Source of the DNA: Streptomyces sp. NRRL WC-3618 | GTDB taxonomy: Bacteria > Actinomycetota > Actinomycetes > Streptomycetales > Streptomycetaceae | DNA: 64,000 nucleotides | Assembly: GCF_001280005.1 (NCBI RefSeq) | Contig: NZ_LGDW01000443.1 | Span: forward strand, 1 to 64,000 | Reading direction: 5' to 3' | In this document: one piece after another, positions 57,310 to 64,000 of the stretch | Position numbering within the stretch: position 1 is the first letter of the stretch | Layout of the letters: each line of letters starts with the position of its first letter | Notes under the pieces: model-generated | What the model was told of the DNA's origin: nothing | Seen by the model: only the letters and a program-made list of their open reading frames with translations | Database searches by the model: none | Position numbers and translations under genes: made by a program

Positions 57310-59151
57310 TCAACCGGCGAGCGGCGTCCCGTCTGCCCCCGGCACCCGCATGCGCAGCCCGGCGCGCTCACGCCGCTCGGCGAGTTCGTCCAGGAGTTCG
57401 GTGAGGTGTTCGCTGTGCTGACGGGTGAGGTGACCGGTGTCGTCGAGGTGTACGGCGCAGGCGGTCGCTGTGTCGACAAGTCGTTCGAGCGTGGCGGCGA
57501 CCTCCCCTGTCCCCTCGGTGTGCCGTGCCAGGGCGGGCAGTTCGGCCGCGGAGTGCGCGATGGCCGTACGGGCCTCGGCGAGCGCACGATAGGCCTCGCG
57601 ACGCAGCTTCCAGCGCGCGTGCCGGTCGTCCGAGCCGCTCAGCACATGCTGGAGGTACGACTGCGCGGCCTCGGTAGCCCGCGCCAGCCGCGCCCGTACG
57701 CCCCCGCCGCGCTGCCCGGGCATCGGCAGATGTCCGACGACGAGTACGAGGGCGCAGGCCACCAGCGTCTCGAGGATCCGGCTCCCTGACGCCTGGGGTT
57801 CGCCGCCCACCATCACGAGGGCGAGCACAAGCACCGTGACGACGGCGGTCTGGGCGGCGAAGTGCCGGGTGGCGACCGGGATCAGCGCGCCGCTCACGGC
57901 GACGAGCGCGACGGGTCCCTCGGGGCGTGGCAGTACGGCGGCGAGCCCGGCGAAGACGACGGCCCCGAGGACGGTCCCCGCCGCCCGGCACAGGACACGC
58001 GAGACGAGCGGCCCGAGGTCGGGCTTGACGAGGAAGACGGCGGTGGCCGGAATCCAATACCAGTGAGCGTGGTGCGTGGCCTGTGCGACGGCCGCGCCGG
58101 CCCCGAAACAGAGCGCCACCCGCAGCCCGTACTCGCGCCCACCGGAGTCGACGGCCGTGCGCAGCAGGGCCGCGACGGAACGGCGCCGCGTGTGCAGGTC
58201 GTGCGTGTCGCCGCCGCGGTCGAACGCGTCGGCGGCGTGCAGCAGCGCGTCGTCGAGGGCGCGCAGCCCCGGTGCGGAACGGGCGGGGGCGGGCAGCGGC
58301 CCGGTGTGCGTGTTGGTCCGTACGGCGGCGGCGAGGCGCCGTGGCCCTTCCGCCACGCGCGCGTGGAGGGCGTCCCCGGTCCAGGCGAGGGCGGTCGCCG
58401 CCTCGGCGAGGGGCAGCGCGGCGGCGTACTGGGTGCGCAGCCGCCGCTCGTCCGCGGAACTGGCGTACTGGCGCAGCCGGGGTCCGCCGAGCGCGTCCTG
58501 GGCGTGGTCGAGGGCGGCGGTGAGGGCGACGCGCCGGGCACCGGCCTCGTCCGTACCTGCGGCGTCGAGCAGATGTGCGACGGCGTCGTACACGGCGGCG
58601 ACGGCGGCACGTTCGCCGTCGAAGCGGAAGTCACCGGCGCTGCCACCGGGTGTGGGGAGGGCGAGACGCAGGGCGAGCAGCCAGCCGGCGCCCGCCACGA
58701 AGAACAGCGCCCGCTGCCAGCCCGGCTCGGGCAACGGCATCCCGGCCCCGATGGCGGCGGTGACGAGCAGTTGCGTGCCGGCGCCGGACGCGACGGGCCC
58801 GACCGCGCTGATGCCGCCCGCGAGGAGTCCGAGGGCCGTGAGGAGGAGGGTCAGCGGTACGGCTCCGAACTGCTCTCCGGCGTAGGTCCCGACGACCAGC
58901 CCGAGGGCCCCGGCCGACGCGGGCACGCCGAGCCGCCGCACGGAGGAACGCCGACTGCCCGGCCGGTCGTTGATCCCGGCGAACATGGCACCGAGCGCGG
59001 CGACGACACCGACGGAGGTGCGGCCGGTGAGCACGCCGGCCAGCAGCAGCGGCCCGGCGGCCAGAGCGCCCCGGATCACGGCGTTCCAGGGCACAGGGCC
59101 GCGCTGGGCGCGGAGGGTGTGGGCGAGCCAGGGAGGCAGGGCGAGCGACAC
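57310..59151 (-). CDS. FUSC-family (YccC-like) membrane protein
   Basis: A 613-residue protein with two blocks of about six membrane helices (residues about 25-165 and 345-490) and cytoplasmic helical regions after each. The second block has the FUSC core AHWYWIPATAVFLVKPDLGPLVSRVLCRAAGT (read as YWIPATAVFLVKPDLGPLVS). The FUSC family includes aromatic-acid efflux subunits; here it is a single long protein with no partner periplasmic adaptor, as is usual in Gram-positives. Substrate unknown. Confidence 0.88.
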   Translation of the reverse strand: MSLALPPWLAHTLRAQRGPVPWNAVIRGALAAGPLLLAGVLTGRTSVGVVAALGAMFAGINDRPGSRRSSVRRLGVPASAGALGLVVGTYAGEQFGAVPLTLLLTALGLLAGGISAVGPVASGAGTQLLVTAAIGAGMPLPEPGWQRALFFVAGAGWLLALRLALPTPGGSAGDFRFDGERAAVAAVYDAVAHLLDAAGTDEAGARRVALTAALDHAQDALGGPRLRQYASSADERRLRTQYAAALPLAEAATALAWTGDALHARVAEGPRRLAAAVRTNTHTGPLPAPARSAPGLRALDDALLHAADAFDRGGDTHDLHTRRRSVAALLRTAVDSGGREYGLRVALCFGAGAAVAQATHHAHWYWIPATAVFLVKPDLGPLVSRVLCRAAGTVLGAVVFAGLAAVLPRPEGPVALVAVSGALIPVATRHFAAQTAVVTVLVLALVMVGGEPQASGSRILETLVACALVLVVGHLPMPGQRGGGVRARLARATEAAQSYLQHVLSGSDDRHARWKLRREAYRALAEARTAIAHSAAELPALARHTEGTGEVAATLERLVDTATACAVHLDDTGHLTRQHSEHLTELLDELAERRERAGLRMRVPGADGTPLAG

Positions 59152-59458
59152 GGGGCTCCTGTCGTCTGGGGAGGCGGGGGTGTGCCTTCGGGCGACGGTG
59201 GCCGGGCTGGGGGCTGGTGGTATCTACCGTAGATCGGGTTCTTGGACGGTTCGGGGCCCTTGTGTTACTCGCGTGTGACGATGCCTGCAAAAGCCACGTT
59301 CTTTATGAACGCAAGGGGCGGCACGGTTGCGGGGCGGCGGCACGGATCCGATTCCGACAGGACCAGGGTCGGCCTGCCGTGCTTGTCCTGGACGCACCGG
59401 CATCGGTCAGCGCATCGTGCCTGTTCAAAGCTACGCACGTGGTACGACCGTTGACGCC
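59152..59458. other. Intergenic region with an inverted repeat
   Basis: No credible gene. At 59222-59234 ATCTAC-C-GTAGAT forms a perfect 6-bp inverted repeat, 70 nt before the FUSC start, a possible operator (TetR or GntR type). The remaining sequence shows no structure that I can name. Confidence 0.35.
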
Positions 59459-59569
59459 ATGAAGCCCCTGACTCCCCCACAAGGGCATTTACCCCAACGC
59501 ATCGCCCCCTCCCTACAGGAGTTCGCCACGCAGTTCACTTCCACCCCACGCGGCGCACGACTGGCCGGT
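59459..59569 (+). pseudogene. N-terminal fragment of a second anti-sigma-like ATPase
   Basis: From the ATG at 59459 the frame reads MKPLTPPQGHLPQRIAPSLQ, then EFATQFTSTPRGARLAG, the N-terminus of the Streptomyces HATPase/anti-sigma-like family, before turning into unrelated sequence. The ATP-binding boxes are missing, so only a fragment remains, next to the TIR-NB gene. Confidence 0.5.
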
Positions 59570-59651
59570 TCCTCGAACCGCTGCTCACGGGCTGACGTCC
59601 GTAGGGTCCCGCTGGCGCGGACCGGTCTCGACCACCACGCCGGACACGCGC

Positions 59652-61571
59652 TCATCCCGTCGCCGCTACGCCGAAGTCCGCCCCGGAGATGTCTCCCAGC
59701 CCTCCCACGATCCGCAGCAACGGCTCACGCAGGGCGGCCAGTTCGGCGCGCATCGCCTCGGCCTCCGGCCACGCCGCCTCGTGGTCGAGGGGGGAGGTGT
59801 CCACCGGACACCGGGCCTCGTAGGCCGCGAGCCTGGGATGCCAGGGGGTGGTGAAGGGGCGGATGGTGTCGTTGACCAAGGCGTAGGCGAGGCTCTGGAC
59901 CGTCGGACGTCCCAGGTCCGCGCCGCGCTCCAGACCGATGCTGTACGTGTGCAGCGTCGCGCGCGTGAAATCGATCAGGGATTTCAGTGAGGCCAGGGCC
60001 TCGCGCAGGCTTCCCGTTCCCGGTGCCAACTCCTGCACGCCGATCCGTGTGACCAGCTCGACCTGCATGTCGTAGGCGGCCATCCGTTCCGACTCGCTGG
60101 GCGCTGCCATGGGTGCCTCCCTACGGCTATCGGGGAAGGCCAGCGTAACCGGGTCGCGGCGGCCGCACAGGGTACGCAGGGCGGCATGGCGGAGGGCTTC
60201 GGCGCGGGCGGGGGCCGGGTCGTGGTGGTGCCAGGCGTGCAGGGTCACAGGGTGCAGGGACCAGCGCTCGTCGGTGGCGGGCGTCAGGAGGCTGCGGGCG
60301 CGCAGTTCGCGGACGCCGTTCGTCGCCCGCCGGGAAGCGACGACCCGGGGGACGCGGTCGGCGGCGCCAAGGACCTGCGCCACCTCATCGGTGGTGAGGG
60401 GCAGCGGGTGGAGGGCTGCCATGCAGCGCAGGGCGTCGGCGGTGTCCCGCGTGCCCACGTCCCGTACGACCGAGCCCGTCACATCCTCGTCGGCGAGCGT
60501 GTCGAGGAGGGATCTGCCGCGTGCGTGCAGCCGGTCGTAGAGCCTCTGCGGTTGTTCTCCTGAGCGGACCGCCCGGCCCAGCAGGCCGAGGGCGAGCGGA
60601 TGGCCGCCCACCGCCTCCGCGAGCGCGTCGTCACCGGCCAGCACGCGCGCGTGTGGCGCGTCGAGCGGTCCCACGTCGACCGGCGTGCCAAGGACATCGT
60701 AGGAGCGGCTGCGCAGGGTGAAGAGAGTGCGGCCGAGGGGGTGGGGTGCCCTCATCGCGGCGATCTCGCGCGCCTCGAAGCGCTCGGCGGGGACATCGTC
60801 GACGATCCAGAGGAACGGTTCGCCGATGGCGTCGAAGTACTCGAAGAGGGCGCCCGCACCGCCGGTACCGAGGGCGCGCACCGATTCGTCGTACGCCTCC
60901 CCGTTCACCCAGCACACGCCGCCGGGGTAGGCCGCCTCGAAGCGGAGAGCGTACTCCTGGGCCAGCAGCGTCTTGCCGATGCCCGCCATGCCTCGGATCT
61001 GCGCGGCGAGCGCGGCCGCGCGACCGGTCACGAGCGGGGCCGCGTGGGCGTGCAGGGCGGAGTGCACCTGCCAGAGCTCGGAGAGACGGCCCAGGAAGTC
61101 GGGGCGCGGCTCTGGCGTGCCCAGCAGCCAACGCCGTACGCCGGGTTCTGTGATCGTCATGGGCTCATCGATGCGGGCCAGGTGCGCGCGTACGTCCGAT
61201 ACGAGGGCAGCGGGGTCGTCGAATGAGGCGTGCCTGGCGTCGCGCAGCTCCACCGGGTGAATGTGGTCCGTGGTCCGCTCCGGGTTGACGACCATGACGC
61301 GTCGGCGCGGATCGCCCTCGCCGAGTCCCGCGAGGTAGGCGGTCGTCAGCTCCCACTGACAGGCCTCGCGTTCCGGGTAGCCGGCCGAGTAGTAGGCCAG
61401 AAGGGCCTTCGAGCGGGACAGTTCACGCCGGATCGTGTCGCTGATGCCGGCGAAGGACGCGACTCCGGTCTCGTCCGTGAACACGGAGAGTCCGCCGTCC
61501 GACAGCGCCCGGACAAGCGGACGCACCAGGTCCGCGTCACTGCGGCTATAACTGAGGAAGACGTCCCACAC
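59652..61571 (-). CDS. TIR-domain NB (STAND/NLR-like) protein
   Basis: A 639-residue protein in three parts. Residues 1-130 are a TIR domain (WDVFLSYSRSDADLVRPLV; the putative NADase Glu is in EREACQWELTTAYLAG). Residues about 150-450 are a NB-ARC type STAND ATPase: Walker A IRGMAGIGKTLLAQEYA, Walker B FLWIVDDVP, TLRSRSYDVLGTP sensor and GHPLALGLLG, then a winged helix. Residues about 490-639 are a C-terminal domain shared with the divergent neighbour (ELVTRIGVQEL, PWHPRLAAYEARCPVD). Plant NLRs and bacterial Avs/TIR-STAND defence proteins share this layout. The GTG start may be leaderless: TAGGGT ends 8 nt before it. Confidence 0.9.
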   Translation of the reverse strand: MWDVFLSYSRSDADLVRPLVRALSDGGLSVFTDETGVASFAGISDTIRRELSRSKALLAYYSAGYPEREACQWELTTAYLAGLGEGDPRRRVMVVNPERTTDHIHPVELRDARHASFDDPAALVSDVRAHLARIDEPMTITEPGVRRWLLGTPEPRPDFLGRLSELWQVHSALHAHAAPLVTGRAAALAAQIRGMAGIGKTLLAQEYALRFEAAYPGGVCWVNGEAYDESVRALGTGGAGALFEYFDAIGEPFLWIVDDVPAERFEAREIAAMRAPHPLGRTLFTLRSRSYDVLGTPVDVGPLDAPHARVLAGDDALAEAVGGHPLALGLLGRAVRSGEQPQRLYDRLHARGRSLLDTLADEDVTGSVVRDVGTRDTADALRCMAALHPLPLTTDEVAQVLGAADRVPRVVASRRATNGVRELRARSLLTPATDERWSLHPVTLHAWHHHDPAPARAEALRHAALRTLCGRRDPVTLAFPDSRREAPMAAPSESERMAAYDMQVELVTRIGVQELAPGTGSLREALASLKSLIDFTRATLHTYSIGLERGADLGRPTVQSLAYALVNDTIRPFTTPWHPRLAAYEARCPVDTSPLDHEAAWPEAEAMRAELAALREPLLRIVGGLGDISGADFGVAATG

Positions 61572-61608
61572 GACGGCTTACCCTACTGTGAGTCCGGGGA
61601 GGGCGATC

Positions 61609-62274
61609 ATGAGACGCAGGCAGCGCAGGCGACGCGGACCGGGCGGTCCGTCGCAGATAACGGCCACACTGGCGATTCCGTTCGTCGGCGAGATCTCAGG
61701 CACCTGGGTCCCGGCCGACGCGGAACGGAGCGCGGCCTGGGAGCTGTATCTGGAGCTGATCACCCGGGTGTCCGTCGAGGAACTCGACCGCGAAGAGGGC
61801 TTCCTGCGCGAGGCGCTGTCGTCCCTGTACACGTTCTTCGGCACCACCCGCGAGATACTGCGCCGGTACGGCCCCGAGATCGCCCCGCCCCTCGCTCCCG
61901 GCCATGTCAGCTTCGGCGTCCTGGCCGTCACGGTCCTCAACCGTGTCCTGCGCCCGCTGCTCGCGTCCTGGCATCCCCGTCTGACCGCGTACGAGTCGAG
62001 CCGGCCTGCGGACGTCGACCCGGTCGCGTACGAACGGGCCTGGGAACACGCGGACGCCCTGCGCTCGGAGATCGCGGCGGTCCGCCAGACGCTGGTGTCA
62101 CTGGCCCGGACCCTGCAGCAGGTGGCGGGCGTCAGCGACCTGATCGACCTGCCTGCGCCACGGCCGCCGGGGCTGGGTCGCGGATTGGGGCACCCCCCCC
62201 CGCAGCTCAGAGCCCTTCTGACGGTGATTGAGGGCACGACCGGGAGCAGGTTCGGTCTTGTCCTGACCGCCTGA
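61609..62274 (+). CDS. Stand-alone copy of the TIR-NB protein's C-terminal domain
   Basis: A 221-residue soluble protein. After a basic start (MRRRQRRRRGPGG) residues about 45-190 match the last 150 residues of the TIR-NB protein: ERSAAWELYLELITRVSVEEL, GFLREALSSLYTFFGTTREI, VLNRVLRPLLASWHPRLTAY and VAYERAWEHADALRSEIAAVR. ATG 61609 follows GGGGAGGG. Start-to-start distance to the TIR gene is 37 nt. The family has no name I know; the role may be inhibitor, sensor or co-effector of the TIR protein. Confidence 0.8.
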   Translation: MRRRQRRRRGPGGPSQITATLAIPFVGEISGTWVPADAERSAAWELYLELITRVSVEELDREEGFLREALSSLYTFFGTTREILRRYGPEIAPPLAPGHVSFGVLAVTVLNRVLRPLLASWHPRLTAYESSRPADVDPVAYERAWEHADALRSEIAAVRQTLVSLARTLQQVAGVSDLIDLPAPRPPGLGRGLGHPPPQLRALLTVIEGTTGSRFGLVLTA

Positions 62275-62316
62275 GAGCGAACCGTTCGGCTCCTGGCTCC
62301 AGGGCGGCTCGGGTGA

Positions 62317-62339
62317 TTGTCAGTGGTGGGCGCTTCAAT
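62317..62339 (+). promoter_or_regulatory. RecA-NDp-like element before the 62389 gene
   Basis: TTGTCAGTG (exact), 8 nt, TTCAAT; the -10 lacks the A of TANNNT. It lies 50 nt before the ATG at 62389. Confidence 0.4.
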
Positions 62340-62388
62340 GGGAGGTGTCGTCACAGAGCGTCACGACCGAGCTACGGGGGAGGTAGTC

Positions 62389-63087
62389 ATGGTTTGCCAT
62401 GCCAGCGATCGGGGCTACGAGGAAAGTCGGGACCAGCAGGGCTCTCAGAGTAGTGAGGGCTATGAGGAAGACGGCCAGCGGTACGTCTCTCTGGCGGGTC
62501 TGCGGACTCGCGGATGGACCGGTGCGATGGTGCACCGGCTGCTCGGGCCACCGGACCGGCTCAGCGTCAATCCTCGACTCAAGGCGGCACCGCAGGTCCG
62601 GCTGTACCACGTCGAGCGGGTCGCGGCGGCCGAGCGGACCGACGAGTTCCGCAGGGTGGCCGCGTCCTCGGCGCGGCGGTCGGAAGCGGTGCGGAACGCG
62701 GTGCGGCGACGGCGGCTGGAGGTCCTGGAGCGGATCAGGACCGAGCCGATCGAGGTACCGCGCCTGGAGCCGGGCAAGCTGGCCCTGCGAGCGGTGGAAC
62801 ACCGGGCGCGACGGGAGGCGGCGGCAGGCGGCCCGATCGAGCTGCCCGCCGGCGACTCGGCGGAGCGGGGCGGCGTCGGCCGTGCCACTCTCGCTCCCTG
62901 GAAGGTCGACTACCTGAGGCACCGGATGAGCCACTACGACCAGCTTCTGGACGGGCTGCCGGGAGGCGAGGGGGACTCCGGCCGGTCCGAGGCCGAGGAA
63001 CTGCTCCGTCGGCGGATCTGCGCGGCCATCGCCGAGGCGTACCCACCACTTGAACAGGAGTGCGAGAGGCAAACACGCGACCAATGA
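62389..63087 (+). CDS. Unknown protein with winged-helix-like core
   Basis: A 232-residue hydrophilic protein. Residues about 30-90 (YVSLAGLRTRGWTGAMVHRL, LGPPDRLSVNPRLKAAP, VRLYHVERVAAAERTDEF) resemble a MerR-like or excisionase-like winged helix found in many Streptomyces unknowns. The rest is Arg-rich and helical (SSARRSEAVRNAVRRRRLEV) with a C-terminal YLRHRMSHYDQLL helix. No catalytic motif. ATG 62389 with GGGAGG 5 nt upstream. The damage-type promoter upstream and DNA-binding look fit a repair- or stress-related role, which is a guess. Confidence 0.6.
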   Translation: MVCHASDRGYEESRDQQGSQSSEGYEEDGQRYVSLAGLRTRGWTGAMVHRLLGPPDRLSVNPRLKAAPQVRLYHVERVAAAERTDEFRRVAASSARRSEAVRNAVRRRRLEVLERIRTEPIEVPRLEPGKLALRAVEHRARREAAAGGPIELPAGDSAERGGVGRATLAPWKVDYLRHRMSHYDQLLDGLPGGEGDSGRSEAEELLRRRICAAIAEAYPPLEQECERQTRDQ

Positions 63088-63172
63088 GCGGGTCCATCGC
63101 CAAGGTGAACCCGCAGGTGAGATCCCCTCCCGGGCCGGACAGACACACCCTCCACGTCCTTACGCTCCGGCC

Positions 63173-64000
63173 ATGGAAGATGATCTCGCCCTGCGCGCGC
63201 ACGAACGGCTGTCGGCATGCCCCGGCCTGCGCGCGGTCGGGCCCGCCGAAGGACACCGCTTCGCTCTCTGGGACCTGGCCTCACTCGCCGAGGGCGCCCT
63301 CGGCGAGTGCAGCGACCCGGACTCGTTCACGGCTTCGCACGTGAAGCGGTTACGCCTCCGGCTCGGGGCGTCCGGACGCGAGTACGAGCACAACGACGAC
63401 TACTCCAGGAGGTACTGGCTCTGGGACGCCGCCGAAGACAGGCCGTACGGACGGCCGAGGGGGCCGCTCGGAACCGTCGCCGTGGACACCTGGCCGACCG
63501 GCGTGGGGGCGTTGCGCGTCTCGTCGCTGTACGTCCATCCCGTGGCCCGGCGGCGCGGCCTCGCCTCGTCGACGCTGGACACGGTGTACGAGGCGTGCCG
63601 CGCCGAGGCCCTGCACGGCTTCCGCCTCGACACGTGCTGGACCTGGCAGCGGAGCGTTCGCTACTACCTCAACCGGGGCCTGTGGGTGACGTCATGGAAG
63701 CACGCGCTCGGGTTCGCCCGGCTGTCGTATCTGCCCCGGTACGAAGTCAGGGCCAGTGAAGGCGAGTTGACGTTCCTGATCGCGTCTCCGGGTGCGCGCA
63801 CACCTGGAGCCATGGTCCCGCTGCTCGTCGCAGACGCCGTCGCTGGGCGGCTGCGCCTGCGGGAGACCGAACAGTACGCCCGTATCCGCGACCAGCGGAA
63901 CCCCGTCCGGTACTACGCGCGCTCGACGCTGGCACTGCATCTCGCCGTGCGCGGGCTGCCGTTGGTGAGAGGGAAGGAGGAGTGGGCCGAGGCGATCGCG
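63173..64000 (+). CDS. GNAT-family N-acetyltransferase-like protein (cut by window edge)
   Basis: An open frame from the ATG at 63173 runs without a stop to the window end (276 codons). The first 180 residues contain a GNAT acetyl-CoA site: LGTVAVDTWPTG, ALRVSSLYVHPVARRRGLAS (motif A, R/Q-x-x-G-x-A) and LDTVYEACRAEALHGFRLDT. The C-terminal half (EGELTFLIASPGARTPGAMV onward) is not recognised. The substrate is unknown. It follows the 62389 gene after 85 nt. Confidence 0.7.
   Translation, partial: MEDDLALRAHERLSACPGLRAVGPAEGHRFALWDLASLAEGALGECSDPDSFTASHVKRLRLRLGASGREYEHNDDYSRRYWLWDAAEDRPYGRPRGPLGTVAVDTWPTGVGALRVSSLYVHPVARRRGLASSTLDTVYEACRAEALHGFRLDTCWTWQRSVRYYLNRGLWVTSWKHALGFARLSYLPRYEVRASEGELTFLIASPGARTPGAMVPLLVADAVAGRLRLRETEQYARIRDQRNPVRYYARSTLALHLAVRGLPLVRGKEEWAEAIA

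Noticed and set aside
59217..59462. 81-codon plus-strand frame between FUSC and the ATPase fragment
   Set aside because: No ribosome site, no recognisable domain; overlaps likely promoter sequence.

Overview
The window is high-GC chromosomal DNA of a Streptomyces-type actinomycete. Support comes from third-position G/C coding, frequent GTG starts, WhiA, mycothiol-type and DUF397/XRE families, and a gene order that matches the conserved core region around secG-tpiA-pgk-gap-whiA-uvrC-uvrA-aroQ-uvrB of Streptomyces chromosomes. I see no rRNA, tRNA, CRISPR array or replication origin.

Layout. 1-6.0 kb holds central carbon metabolism: the 5' part of pgi, an efflux-type MFS gene, an RbpA-family gene, then gap-pgk-tpiA-secG on the minus strand. 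6.2-9.2 kb is a large secreted M14 carboxypeptidase. 9.3-14.6 kb is the overlapping uvrC-rapZ-yvcK-whiA operon. 14.8-17.9 kb has an HTH protein and a LacI regulator/PfkB kinase pair behind a triple operator. 18-21 kb is uvrA, then two small enzymes. 22.6-25.3 kb is a decayed accessory patch: a frameshifted gene, a V8-like protease, a papain-like fragment, an IS5-type fragment and a second, broken copy of the 3' end of the preceding hydrolase gene. 25.6-28.6 kb is an amino-acid ABC transporter and aroQ. 28.7-36.5 kb has an S66 peptidase, an MFS symporter, a frameshifted ChaA-type antiporter, and TerC/TerD genes with a candidate Mn riboswitch. 36.7-42 kb has uvrB, an MHYT protein, ogt and an MFS gene. 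42-53 kb is mixed metabolism: psuG-psuK, corA, a CBS protein, an orphan gltD, and an AhpD/MocR pair. 53.3-64 kb is accessory: an XRE/DUF397/ATPase triad damaged by a 53-bp duplication, pseudogenes, a FUSC protein, and a TIR-NB (NLR-like) gene divergent from a gene that shares its C-terminal domain.

Two themes stand out. First, copies of the motif TTGTCAGTG-N8-TANNNT, the LexA-independent DNA-damage promoter (RecA-NDp, PafBC-controlled) known from mycobacteria, sit in front of uvrA, uvrB, ogt (one mismatch) and an MFS exporter, with weaker versions before uvrC and others. The three excision-repair genes, direct alkyl repair and an efflux pump therefore look like one local damage regulon. Second, the TIR-NB protein and its divergent neighbour share a previously unlabelled domain with a WHPRL core and look like a two-gene NAD-depleting defence module. 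Several genes here need frame corrections; single-base sequencing errors cannot be excluded for those.
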